A stretch of DNA of 64,000 nucleotides from Urechis unicinctus. Lineage: Eukaryota; Annelida; Polychaeta; Xenopneusta; Urechidae. Both the position numbers and the translations under genes were made by a program. Below the pieces are notes generated by a model that was not told where the DNA came from, did no database searches, and saw only the letters and a list, made by a program, of their open reading frames with translations. This document shows positions 10,048-21,852 of this stretch, piece after piece. The stretch lies in NCBI GenBank assembly GCA_034190875.2, contig CM067349.1, positions 9,645,909 through 9,709,908 on the forward strand, in the 5' to 3' direction. Position 1 is the stretch's first letter, and each line of letters opens with the position of its first letter.

Positions 10048-10699
10048 AATGGGTGGGGAACTTAGACTCTCCAAAATGGGACTTTAACCAATTAACACTG
10101 AGCTTAATAATTCATGGCTTCTATTCATGAAATTATGCATCACGATTGTGTTTAGAGTGATTTATCCGTGATAGAATGTAAAAACAAATTATTGTCAAGT
10201 AATTAACAACTTACCAACCAAACACGCGCTCAGCGCAGACCCTTGGAGGGTTGTATATAGGTGCGGTTTTGTCAGGAAAGTGGTGTCAACGATTAATAGT
10301 TTTGATTACATATATATTCAGTATTATATATCTTCTTGGACTGTCATGTTCATTAATGAGATTTGTTCGCTATATCCAAAGAAAAACAACATGATCTCAA
10401 TTGAGGTTAAGCCTGGCAGATATCGATATTGTCAGCGAAAAGGTAAAAAAGAGAAGTTTTGCTTGGTAGACTGAGGAAATTTGATTTTGTGCCACAACAA
10501 GTTTTTAATTGCGACAGCAATAAGCCCAGGAACAACAATTCTAAGACGCGCTCGTCATCATGCTGTTGTATCTCGTTATGACACTTTACAATTGAATCAT
10601 AACGTATAAAATGAACTTTATGCTCTTGCTAGATAATGGTAATGGTGATATTGGAGTTAAACGTCACTTTCAACAACGAGATGATATCTCGACGGGGAT

Positions 10700-10977
10700 G
10701 GATGCGGATGATTGTGATGCTTGGACAACTGCCCTTAAGTGGCAGCGCCCACTTCGCACAAACCCGTTGCCCAGACCGGGCTGCGAAACCCACGCCACTA
10801 GGACGAAGGTCCAGCACTATACTGTTGAGCAACCGGGTCGGGTGCATCCCCTTTCAGAGATGGGACCGCCATTTGACGTGATCATCTGAGTCATGGTGAA
10901 CTAGTCCGGTTCACACCTTGGTATCGAACCCAAAACCTGTTTGTCGACAGGCATGCCACTACGACACGGGAACCGGC
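10700..10977 (-). mobile_element. tRNA-derived SINE-like element
   Basis: Read on the minus strand from about 10977, the sequence contains a plausible polymerase III A box (TAGTGGCATGC) and then a B box (GGTTCGATACC) about 30 nt later, as in the tRNA heads of SINEs. The body carries a TAGTGGC/GCCACTA inverted pair. No poly(A) tail or target-site duplication was established, so the boundaries are approximate. Confidence 0.45.
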
Positions 10978-13150
10978 TTTGATGCTCTTGAATATTTTAT
11001 TTCACCTTCATGCTATGTATTGTGGTAATCGATACTGATACAGTGTGGCCTTATTACCAAGTTGATTGTATGATGTCTGTAGCTTCAAACATTTTTTTTA
11101 TCCAACAAATAATGTTTTGAAATCCTCACAATCACAAAATATCACATTTTAGACGAGAATGACAATAACAGGATACTGATAAAAATTGCATCATACAACC
11201 GCCACTAACTGCCAGCTTGATAATCAGGTGGATTGCATAGTTTGTGCGATCTTAATTTTATACAGAGTACCATGTACAAATGTACTCGAAATACATGAAA
11301 CCATCGAAGGTTCGAACCTTAAGCCGTTTTCTGATCGGAAAACGCAGCACAAATAAAATCACTATTTCTCAGGCAAAATAGACCATATTGGCCGAGTTCA
11401 CCCCGTCCAGAATGTAATCTGAAGCAATCGATCCAACCATTGTGATCCTAAGCCTACGGAAAATAAGTGTCTGTGATACTTCCTGTCATTCTCCTGGAGC
11501 AGAGGATACCCCCGGGAGGATACCCCAGTACATCCTCTGCTCCAGAGAATGACTTCCTGCGTAGGCCACCTTGTTGACGAGCCACAGTGAGAGTCTCGTC
11601 ATATCTCGACCGCTGTTGTCCTGATCCATCTTGCTGTAGCAGTACAGGGCGGTACGTACAGATCAGTGACCGTGGGACCATCGTGATCCGCGACCAGACA
11701 ATGACAGCTGTCTTCTCGGTGGAACACACTCAGGAGCTGTTGTCATGTGTTGTCATGTGTCCACAGTCTATGACTTTGTCACGCTACAGCACGGTGAATG
11801 ACGTCCTGTCCACAGTCTATGACCGTCGCTGCTGACTTGCATTGTAAAGGGGCAGATGGGGCGAGGACGGATCAGACAGCTCATGGGACGCTAAGTCAAT
11901 AGCCATACATACAGAGCTACGGCAGTTTATCTGGGTGTCTATGTATTTCTACGGTCATGTGATTTACTGTTTAAGCACTGGTGCAATAACATTCCTTTCA
12001 ACACGACTGATTTTCTAAAATTTGGAAAATTAGGACGCCATAAGGAAAGGACAAGGCTAAGGAAGCGAGTCTTTAATATACCGTTATTCTCATGTTCAAT
12101 TATTTATCATACAGTGATAACTGTACAGGTGTATAGTTTTATTAATCTACATCGCAAAGGTGAGAGAATCGCAGCCTGAAGTCTGTTGAACGAACCTCGG
12201 AAGAGATGAACTTGGACAAGACATCGTCTGTCAGGCAATAGCCCAGTATTCACCCACTCGGCGGAATGAAGGACTTAAGTCCAGGTTGCAGCAGCGTCGA
12301 TTACGACCAGCTAAGAAATGAAAGTATCTATGATACAGACTCTGTATCCAATGCTACGTGGTAAATTGATCAAATAATTATACCCGTCCATCAACAGATC
12401 AAGTCCGGTCTTGTAGGATTGGGCTCGGTGTACTCAGCATCATAACGTGTCGACATTTCGAGTATTTGGGAAATCGTGTGAAGCAAATGGTGCCTCGTGT
12501 TTCCCAGCAGCCTGTGATGAATGCTGTACATCTTGATAGAAGTAATGGTATATATTGCACGTTGAACTGTCGGTCCCTGTGAACAACTCACTCCATTACC
12601 TACAAGAAGCATCAGCTTTTGGTTCGACTTGGTCTCTCTATCATCTGTGGTGGTGTGTGATAACGAACAGTGGGCTACTGATCGAGGACCCATCGGAGCT
12701 ATGAGAGGGTCCCTCTTGATGGGGTGAGGTCAGGTGAAGGTCGTATCAAACTGGATCTACTTATGTGATCTGCATCTATTACATAACCCTAATCCTGGTA
12801 ATAAACAATTCACCAGGTTACCCCACTAGAGACACAACAACACCTGACTTACCACCAGAGTAAAAGCAGCTTTGGATGGTGGTTATGCAGTAAATCTGAG
12901 TTGATCATTTGGCAGTTCCACAGGAGTGGGGCTCACCTGATTCGATCTCATGACCAGATCAAATCCTGTATCACCACATGGTACCTACAGCCCACAGGGC
13001 GACTCTATCTCCACACACACTAATCATATAGCAGGAACATGTTCTAACAGGAATTCAATTGGAACGAGTATTATTTCAGACTAATTTAATGGATGTTCAT
13101 TTCGTTCAACTGAATCACATTGAAATTGTCAAGTTGAAATCAGTGGCCAT
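10978..13150. other. Non-coding spacer with one strong hairpin
   Basis: No gene was recognised between the SINE-like unit and ZNF622. Open frames here are short and lack splice or family signals. The one structured item is the foldback at 11485-11553. AT-rich sequence without open frames fills most of the remainder. Confidence 0.5.
11485..11553. repeat. Perfect foldback with 22-bp arms
   Basis: The left arm GTCATTCT-C-CTGGAGCAGAGGAT (11485-11507) is the exact reverse complement of 11532-11553 except for one bulged C at 11493. A 24-nt GC-rich loop separates the arms. An RNA copy would fold into a hairpin of about 69 nt, the size of a miRNA precursor. Expression is unknown. Confidence 0.7.
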
Positions 13151-13153
13151 GTC

Positions 13154-13159
13154 TTTATT
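13154..13159 (-). terminator. Poly(A) signal of ZNF622-like gene
   Basis: AATAAA on the minus strand, 87 bp downstream of the stop codon at 13246. Confidence 0.6.
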
Positions 13160-13245
13160 CCAGTATCACACACTATGGACATATACAGTCACAAAATTTC
13201 AAATCATAAATCACAAACACCAATAAGGTATAGGACATTTTGTTT

Positions 13246-15991
13246 CTAATATAGTACTTGCTCCCTGAAATGTTTTTGTAGTTTATTAGCCTTGACTCCA
13301 AGCTGTGAATACTTTTTCCATTGAATTCTGTGCATAAATTGCATGTCTTTAGCACGTTTCTGTGCGTCTGCACCTGGAATAAAACACCAGAAAGGTGAAT
13401 GGGTGAAATGAATGTTTGCAGAACATTTAATTGTACCCAATGACCTTATGATTTAAACATGATGATGAATATGCTATATTGATCATAACGGGCCTACCAA
13501 TCATAACGTTCGTGTTGTATACTAACATAATCCTGAATTAATGTATCACATCTCCATCATTGTGTGAACAATGCAGTGTACTCTACCTGTGGCGCCAGTC
13601 CAGCCCAGGGCCTTATACTGAGCCAGCACGCGGGATGCTGAATTAGCGTGACGAGAACCGGGCCGATCAGCTCGCAGCTTCTGTCTGTAGTAGCGCTGAA
13701 GGGTGCGGTGTCCAACACTGGCTCCTGCACACAGAAACACAGGCACACACTTACTTTAGAGCCAGGCTAAAAATAAAATTACCAAAGCCACACAATTAAA
13801 ATGCAATGTAATATACAGTCAGATTAAATATTTTAACTTCATTACAAAACAAGTGAATTGTCTGCATTGACAACAGCATGTGATACTAGAATCCAAATAA
13901 CAGAATTACTATCTAACTTTTCAATATTGACTGACCAGAGGGCAGCACCAGCTGGTAGTTATCGGAGTCGGACTCAAGCTGGACGATGTCCACTTCTTCA
14001 TCCTCCTCCCCGGGACGCTGGTCACCATCAGGATAACTACTCCTACACACAGCACACACCCAGATATGAGGTCAACAGGATATAACAGATTCACTTTCAT
14101 CTATAACATACATCCTGGTTTGGTCAAGACATATTTCTAAAGCGCTGAAAGCCAAAATGCAATGGGCATTTCTGTACACACCCTATTCTGACCAACCGAC
14201 TGGCATAGATGGATATGTTTTACGATGGAAAATAAAGATAAACAATCTTCCTTTCTGTGAGTTGAGCTGCTCCAGTGGATTGATCACTACTTAAGTGACA
14301 GAATGACAATGCCAGTAAGTAATCAATTCCGACAGTCATTCCAACCAAGTTGCCTTGTCACACCTGTAGTGATCAATGAACTCACCTGTAATCATAGAAG
14401 TCAGCATACTCAAGCAGGACATCATGCTCAAATAGCATCTTGGTGTGCCCTTTGGTTACCATGTGTTTCTGGACAGCTTCTGTTGAGTAGAATGTCTTGC
14501 CTTTTTCGTTACACCAAAGACAAACATTCCCCTCGCCGACCTTCTCCCCTGTTTCCCACACACAAACCAACTAATCAGTACAAGATGGATTGGTAGTCAA
14601 ATAATATGTATATATTGATAGATGAAATGATAGTAATGAATTTCCCCTATCATTCTGATGTATTAGTTGTGTATGCTTTATTGACATTTTCTACTCACCC
14701 AGGTAGGCCACCATTGACATTATCTACTCACCCAGGTAGGCCACCATTGACATTATTTACTCACCCAGGTAGGCCACCATTGACATTATCTACTCACCCA
14801 GGTAGGCCACCATTGACATTATTTACTCACCCAGGTAGGCCACCATTGACATTATCTACTCACCCAGGTAGGCCACCATTGACATTATCTACTCACCCAG
14901 GTAGGCCACCATTGACATTATTTACTCACCCAGGTAGGCCACCATTGACATTATCTACTCACCCAGGTAGGCCACCATTGACATTATTTACTCACCCAGG
15001 TAGGTCATGAGCCCCTCCAGATCAGTAACGTACTCCAAGTCGGGGATGAAGAAGCCGTGGGCGCGACTCATATGCTGCATCTTAGCATCAAATGTCTTGG
15101 CTACGTGTGGACAGAATAGACACTGCTCTACACCGAGGGCTTCCCCTTCCCACTCCTCCTCCTCATCGCTCAGCATCTCTGACGAAACAACACAAGGAGC
15201 AATGCCATTGATAACACCACAAACATCTGCAGCCTTGTATTCACTGTAAAATTATTTCATGCCTTTTTATCACTTGTTTGCATTGTAGCATTCAAACTAT
15301 TGTTCCACAGAAAAATGAATACTTTACACTTAACAGGAAGCATTACAAATTGTACTATACCACAGTCATTGTCATCAGCAGGAGTGCTCCACCAGCAGCA
15401 CCAGCTGGCTCTTCTGTTTTCTGTGCAGCACTCTGATTAGCAAGGTTTTTAGCATTTTTTTCTTGAATAAGTTTGTCTTCAGCAGAAGTGGGAGTCTGCT
15501 CAGATTTACTGGCCTGCTTAGCACTCACTTCAATGTGCTTTTTCGATTGAATGTGATTTGTGTAAGCATTTTGTGAACTGAAGTTTTTGTTGCACAGGAC
15601 ACAGCGAGTGGTTGACTTGACTTCAGTCTGTTCAACTACCTGCAATCACACACAGCAATATAACCACACCTAACATGAGCTGCACATAAAGCCAGCAACT
15701 ATCACAAGAAAGGCGTCAAATAGAGAATATAACTGCTACAGTAGTCAAGTACAAAACTAAAGCATCTTACAACAAAGTGTTTGATAAAAGGGGGTGTGTC
15801 TGATGGGAGAAGAGTATAACCTTTGCTTTTTGTGCGTTGACACGGAGTTTGAATTCTTCGGCTGTGACTGAGGGTAGATCTGCGACTTTGCGTTTGAGGT
15901 TATACCGATGCCAGTCTGTCTTGTAATGGTCTCTCTGAATGTCCGCAGTAGCAAACATGACTTTGCATGTGATACAAGTGAAGGATGACAT
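13246..15991 (-). CDS. ZNF622: ZNF622/Rei1-like 60S biogenesis zinc finger protein
   Basis: Seven coding exons: 15991-15821, 15639-15361, 15178-14996, 14548-14386, 14042-13936, 13724-13587, 13373-13246. The first encodes MSSFTCITCKVMFATAD and the HYKTDWHRYNLKRKVA signature. The second has a C2H2 finger (RCVLCNKNFSSQNAYTNH). Later exons carry QCLFCPHVAKTFD, the VCLWCNEKGKTFYSTEAVQKHM finger, an acidic linker, and the C-terminal GHRTLQRYYRQKLR and YKALGWTG blocks. Rei1/ZNF622 proteins act in cytoplasmic maturation of the large ribosomal subunit. The length, about 389 residues, is shorter than human because of a shorter acidic linker. The exon lengths sum to a multiple of three only if one base is missing near 15385-15395, where AAGGALLL shifts to STPADDNDC. 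A TTACAG acceptor just upstream of the ATG suggests a 5' UTR exon. The first donor, GTTATA, is weak. Confidence 0.9.
14686..15003 (-). repeat. 33-bp minisatellite built from a ZNF622 5' splice site
   Basis: About ten copies of a 33-bp unit sit directly against the third coding exon of ZNF622. On the minus strand each unit contains CCTACCTGGGTGAGTA, that is, the last exon bases plus a consensus GTGAGT donor, followed by TAATGTCAATGG of intron. The array fills about 310 of the 447 bp of this intron. Units alternate between GTGAGTAAA and GTGAGTAGA. Confidence 0.95.
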
Positions 15992-16487
15992 TATGAGGCT
16001 CTGTAAGTACACAAAAGACAGACAATTAAGATAAAGACGCTCAGTAGCATGATATAAACACATGATAAGTAATCAAGTGACAGGTGTATATGGTGACATT
16101 GTCAGGTGTGGTTGGGGTACAGCTGTATTGAGTTGCCATGAAACAAGACAATAATTGCAGACATAATATAATTAGATTGCCTAACACCACCACATAATTT
16201 TTTTACTTCATGCAGCAAAGTAAATACACATATACATAAGATTGAATACTTCAATTTATGTGGAAGGTGTAGAATGATATTCCCACCTTATTCGACTATA
16301 CCATGGGTTCAAAACAAACAGAAGTCTGGCAAGGGCAAATGAATGTCTTATTTCCACAAGACCAGCTGGCAAGTGGTTTTCTTAAAATAGATTTTACCAG
16401 TTTAATCAATGTTTATTCGGCGACACAGGGCAAATACGTATTGGAGTTTAAAAAAAAAATTGGACAGTTAGGCAGAATTGTAATATA

Positions 16488-17887
16488 CAGGGCTGGAAAT
16501 TAACTAAAATCATCAGGATGGGTGGCCAGGAGATGCTACCCATCCTTAACAGATTCTACCCGTCCAAACAAAAAAAGACGCAATGTTAGGAGAACCCCAG
16601 GTCAGTGACATACTGGGATGGTGATAAGAACCCCAGGTCAGTGACATACTGAGCTGGTGATAAGAACCCCAGGTCAGTGACATACTGGGCTTGTGATAAG
16701 AACCCCAGGTCAGTGACATACTGGGCTGGTGATAAGAACCCCAGGTCAGTGACATACTGGGCTGGTGATAAGAACCCCAGGTCAGTGACATACTGGGCTG
16801 GTGATAAGAACCCCAGGTCAGTGACATACTGGGCTGGTGATAAGAACCCCAGGTCAGTGTCAGGGTGGGCTGGTGATAAGAACCCTAGGTCGGTGTCAGG
16901 GTGGGCTGGTGATAAGGAGAACCCCAGGTCAGTGTCATGCTGGACTGGTGATGAGGAGGTAAATACAAAGCAGATTAATACAAAGCAGATTAAGTGTTAA
17001 CCCATGTGACACTATAAACAGGTGCATACATCATAGCTGCAGGACCATCAATTAGGACCAGGTGGAGCTAAACAGTCATACTGGGTAAACAGAACCTCTG
17101 ATATAAAACCTCTACTTAACCAGACTGGTGGAGCCATACTCACACACAACAAAAACAGATAATACTCGTTGTTTCAGTCATTTGTGTCATTCTGATGGTT
17201 TTAACAACAATGACATTTAGACATAAAATGTCTTTTTAAGCCCCAGTGATGTGTGCGTTCTCAATACAGCATCAGCTTCACCTTTTCACAAATTCAACTT
17301 TTAATAATCGGATGCAGTCAAGGGGGAACAGAGGGGGAACAGAGAGAGGGAAAAGTGAGTAACTGCGGGGTGGTAGGGGTGTTTGCTTGATTGAGGCTGG
17401 CGTTGTTGAGCATTTACGCGTTAACCCGAATTGATATGATATGTTGTAATTGGACTTAACAAATTCATATACCATGATCCTAACCCCTGAGTTCTATAAA
17501 GTCATCAAAGTATGAATAATAAGCACGAGCGTTGTGGCTTCTAAATCAGCGCGTCAGATCAAATTACAGTTAGTCGAATAGTAACCATGGCTAATCTTTT
17601 ATAAGTGCATGTGTTAAATGAACTAATACAGATGCAATACTGTACATAACACAAGCAGTAATCTTGTTGATTTTTCGCCAGAACAGCTTTGGTTGTCAGA
17701 CGACACGCTGCGTTCTTTGATTAGTCTTGCTAGTATTGCTATGTTCTTATCTGTCTGTGTAATAAACAAACAGTGTTCACCGTGAAAAGTTACCCGTCAG
17801 CCGGACGTGTGATTGGGCTAGATTTACCCGTCTGGCCATAAAATCACCCGTCATTGACGGGCGGACGGGTGTTAATTTCCAGCCCTG
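16488..17887. mobile_element. Non-autonomous DNA transposon with 17-bp terminal inverted repeats
   Basis: The left end CAGGGCTGGAAATTAAC (16488-16504) is the exact reverse complement of 17871-17887. The 1.4-kb interior has no transposase but contains a 36-bp tandem array. CAGGG-type ends are typical of hAT-like elements. The eight flanking bases share AATAT but are not an exact target-site duplication, so the superfamily is tentative. Confidence 0.75.
16592..16945 (+). repeat. 36-bp minisatellite inside the transposon
   Basis: Nine to ten copies of a unit containing AGGTCAGTGACATACTGGG and TGGTGATAAGAACCCC. The last three copies diverge (GTGTCAGGGTGGGC). It is open in two frames only because the unit length is a multiple of three; no coding role is likely. 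Confidence 0.92.
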
Positions 17888-18479
17888 AATATCTATAGTT
17901 TATGTTAGTAATATAAACATAGTCTTAATATGTTGAATATTAATAAAACCCCTTACATTAGTTTGAATCAGAACTTTCAACGAAACTGAAAAAAGTGTTG
18001 AGTAGAACCCACTCCATGAGCACCCAGCGAACGGAGAGCAAACAAATGTCATGTGACCTCATATTTACCAAAATGGTGGTCATAGCATCAAAATAATTCG
18101 GGAATCCATATGTAGTGGGAATTTTCACATAGATTACGGCCTATGACAACAAAGGACATTATAAGGAAATGAAACATCTGCGCAGGGCTAGGTTTGATAG
18201 AGCTACTCGTATAGTAGCCAAAGGAAAGTATAGCCGAGTCCAACTGTATATTAAGTAGTTGTGAAATAAATGAGATTTTGATCCACACGCAATCACATCT
18301 ATTGACTAGGTTCTACAGACCAAAACAGACAAGACAGTACTTGCTCTAAGAAGTGTCCTGTTATTGCCAATGATTGTGCCATGTTATGATTCGATCGACA
18401 ATTTGTGCTTTGGGATCTGGGGAAAGTAAACTAAAACAATGCAAAACGTTTTATCTGTATGAATTAGTCTAGGTCAAAG

Positions 18480-18835
18480 CAGAGGTGGAAACTAACAAAA
18501 TTAGTAACTTTCTGCACCCACACACTCTAATGATTCAGTCTCACTGCCAGGATCGATGTTGTAATATTTTTTTATGAATACGGCTGGGACAGCCAACTCA
18601 GCTTACCCCTCAAAAACCCGACTTAATGAACACCTGATCTAAAGCTTGATGACACACGCATATTTTATGGTAGCATGCACGGACAAAAAAACAGAGACAA
18701 GCATGCAATGTGGCCGGAAAGTGATGAATCCAGAGACAGTGCGATAACTGACTCGCCACCCGGGCGCATGATTAGGTGAATTCACTCGTTTTCAGTCACC
18801 ATTCACAGGTGGGCGATTGTTAATTTCCACCTGTG
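18480..18835. mobile_element. Second, shorter relative of the CAGGG-type element
   Basis: The ends CAGAGGTGGAAACTAAC (18480-18496) and GTTAATTTCCACCTGTG (18819-18835) form 17-bp imperfect inverted repeats and share the GGAAA-TAAC core with the element at 16488-17887. The right sub-terminal region is also related (CGCATGATTAGG against CGTGTGATTGGG). The flanks GGTCAAAG and GTCAAAAG look like a slightly decayed target-site duplication. Confidence 0.65.
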
Positions 18836-19489
18836 TCAAAAGTGGCCACGGAATGAATTATGTCCCATGATGTTGGGGCCGCGGTAAGGTTATCAACGTG
18901 CATAGGAGACAAACAATATCTTATCTCTCAGTGATTATTTACAGGACATTGACTAGCCCTTCATAAAGTATCCAGTTTAACCATTGCGACTTATTGAAGT
19001 GGAGTGAGACTGTAACTGTGTAAGTGTTACGAACAGGATTCGTATAGCTCGTAATCAAAAATGGAAGCGCCATTCGAGGATATCAGCTGATCGAGTACCG
19101 ATTCATGTTTGATACTAAATTCTGTTATTGGTCAAGGACTAGATCACAGAGATGTGTTTATAATTGAAACAGCTCGTTCTGAATCATCAAATCACCAGAT
19201 CACACAGTCACCAGGTCACTGATCACAATTAACTTGCTGGAAGTTGGAACTGTTAACTGGTTAACTGTCCTTAACCGGATAATGTAAAAATTACTTACAT
19301 TCAATGCGCGGACAGAGGCCTGAAATAATTTCTGAAATATGAGCCAAACAAATCAAGACTCTGGTTCAACAACAAATATTTCGTCCAAGTGATGTTGCAC
19401 AACAGTTGCTTTCATGAGTTAGGCGATAATACATGAATACGTAGATGACAGATTGCGAAATCCCATGATGCACCTTGTGCTAGTTTCCG

Positions 19490-19522
19490 CTTCCTTTTTG
19501 ATCTTCCATCCGATCCAAAATG
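19490..19522 (+). promoter_or_regulatory. RPL37A first exon with 5' TOP-like tract
   Basis: The pyrimidine-rich CTTCCTTTTTGATCTTCC lies just upstream of an exon that ends exactly at ATG followed by a GTGAGA donor. Ribosomal protein mRNAs normally begin with such a tract, which couples translation to TOR signalling. The exact start site is inferred. Confidence 0.6.
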
Positions 19523-21835
19523 GTGAGATAAAATACAACTCGTAAATATCCACTTTAATCTTGAGTAAAAATGGTAAGCTTTTATATTGTTTAGCTTCAA
19601 ATGACTTTTGAGTCTTTTATCTCATTACGGCTAGTCAGTAATTTGAGGTATACGTTATATATTTGCTGTTATCTCTTGACTCCGTGAGGTACCAATGCTT
19701 CCCCAAAAAAATAAACAACTTTAATTTAACCCTCATTGGCGTCGCTATTGTCTGGCAAACCATATAAACATTTGAGTGTCGTTAAAGATATTGCCGTGTT
19801 TGTTTGTAAGATGCCGTTAAGAGATTAAAGATGACTTGCTTATTTTAATTTTTCGTGGGCGATAAAACAGTATACTGATGATGTTAGGTTTATCGTATTC
19901 GCAAAATGACTTGCTTTGAGCTTTTAAAAAAGCTGAATATTGTTTGTTTAGGCCAAGAGAACGAAGAAGGTTGGCATCACCGGCAAATATGGAACCCGTT
20001 ATGGTTCTTCGCTGCGTAAGGACATCAAGAAGATGGAAATCTCCCAGCACAGCAAATATACCTGCTCGTTCTGTGGCAAGGTAAATAGAGAATTACACTG
20101 GCTTGTTCTTGTTGCTATTCCAACGTGTTTACCACAGCTATGTAGTTGGCTGTTCTTGCATCACAGAAAAAATAGTTAATAGAAAATTTAATGTTCTAAC
20201 CATACGCTATCATGTGTTGTGAATGATTTTAACGATGTTTGTGCTCCCTCATAACTACATCTCTGAGTTTGTTATAACTATTGTGCGAATGAAACATGTC
20301 GATGGTTTGTCTATTGAGGTGCACTGGAAGAATCCAAACTGCATTTCATATTACACAATATAATTAGGATACATTGTTGTCAAAAACTGCATTCAGATTT
20401 GACCATTGCAACTTATGGACTTACGTGATAACGAAATATAGGCTGCACTCAAAAAGAATTAAACACCCTCCCCCAGCACATTATCTTTCATTTGGGTCAT
20501 GTTTTGTTTTGATCTCGCAATGTTTAAAAGATAGGCGTTTGGGGTCCAAGTGTTGTAGTTGGTATAATATGATGTCATCTTAGTTATTGTTTACAGGAGA
20601 CTCTATTGGATTGTTTTCTCTTGAACAAGTTCATTGTACACGTCATTTAAACCCCCAACATGTCCTCTGGAAGTTGGTTATATAACAACTGCAGGGCTGA
20701 ACATGGGCTATCGCCTTATTATCTGAGGCAAGTGTCAGACGAGCAGATAAATACGCACGGTTGCCCGAAGGGGCAAGTGAAAATTTCTGCATAGATAGTT
20801 TTGTTTGAGAGGCAAAGCGTTCGATTGTGTCATAGATTGGGGCGATCTATTATGAAACTGAAAACAATATTGATTGTTGTCATTTTTAGAACAGCTTGGG
20901 AGGCTTGGCAATAGGGCTGATGTCATCTCCCATTAATATGTGCGTACATTGTCATTGGTTTGTGATGCGTTATGTGAATTTCCATATAAAAATGGGGTTG
21001 ATTTTGCTTCTGACAAGTTGTGCATTCGGACTTGGACAAGTGGTTTTAGAAGTGTGTTCAGCCCTGTAATGTACAAATATTCTAGAGCAGACCTGTCATC
21101 CTGCTTGGGATAGAATCTTTAATTGTCAAAGAGGGATTTTTCTCTCTCCTAAACAACATAGCCAAACAAAAACTAAATATAGTTAGGTATATATTTGTCT
21201 CTGTTGAAAGGAGCATTTACGGTAATTGCCTACTGTGACAATTACTACTTTATGCACTCAAAAGTCACAGATGTGGCATAAAACATTGTAAAAAACTTAG
21301 CTGAACAGGAGTACACCACCCCCTCACACAATGCCATCCCATCCTAATCTGAATGTCTTGACCCAGCAGCTTCACATGTGGTGTGCTTCCCTTGTGACAA
21401 AAAGCATTGTATTTCTGGTTGATTTAGGAGAACATGAAGAGGCGAGCTGTTGGCATCTGGAGATGCAAAAGCTGCAAGAAGACAGTAGCTGGAGGTGCTT
21501 ACGTGTACAGGTAAATTAGCCTCATGAGGTCATGATCTTGTTATATTGCAGAATTAACTTAGTCTCTGGCTTTTATTGATTGTGTTGTGATTTATTTATG
21601 GCATGAAGTGTCTTGAGTTGTTTATAACATTTCGCGGTACTCTGGTGGGTGGATGATCTCTATTCAGCCATCTTTGAGTTTGTGATCTGGTGAAATGTTG
21701 CATACAAACCTCGTCTAGATAAGTCTAAAGTTCAGTTTCTTTGTAACAATGTGTTTTTTTTGTGTAAACAGCACCACAGCAGCAGCCACAGTGAGGAGCA
21801 CAGTCCGTCGTCTCCGAGAAACCAAGGAGTACTAA
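19520..21835 (+). CDS. RPL37A: Ribosomal protein eL43 (L37a)
   Basis: Four coding exons: 19520-19522 (the ATG alone), 19952-20080, 21428-21510, 21772-21835. They join in frame to a 92-residue protein, the usual family length. Exon 2 reads [20 protein letters not shown] and continues to CSFCGK; exon 3 starts [20 protein letters not shown]; exon 4 ends RRLRETKEY. The four cysteines of the C4 zinc ribbon are present (CSFCGK and CKSC). It is a structural component of the 60S ribosomal subunit. All donors and acceptors are canonical, and a poly(A) signal follows the stop within 12 bp. Having only the ATG in the first coding exon is a common arrangement for ribosomal protein genes. Confidence 0.97.
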
Positions 21836-21846
21836 ACTGTGTCATT

Positions 21847-21852
21847 AATAAA
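21847..21852 (+). terminator. RPL37A poly(A) signal
   Basis: AATAAA, 12 bp after the RPL37A stop codon. Confidence 0.8.

Noticed and set aside
14606-15010. 134-codon plus-strand open frame with STHPGRPPLTL repeats
   Set aside because: It is the antisense translation of the splice-site minisatellite in ZNF622.
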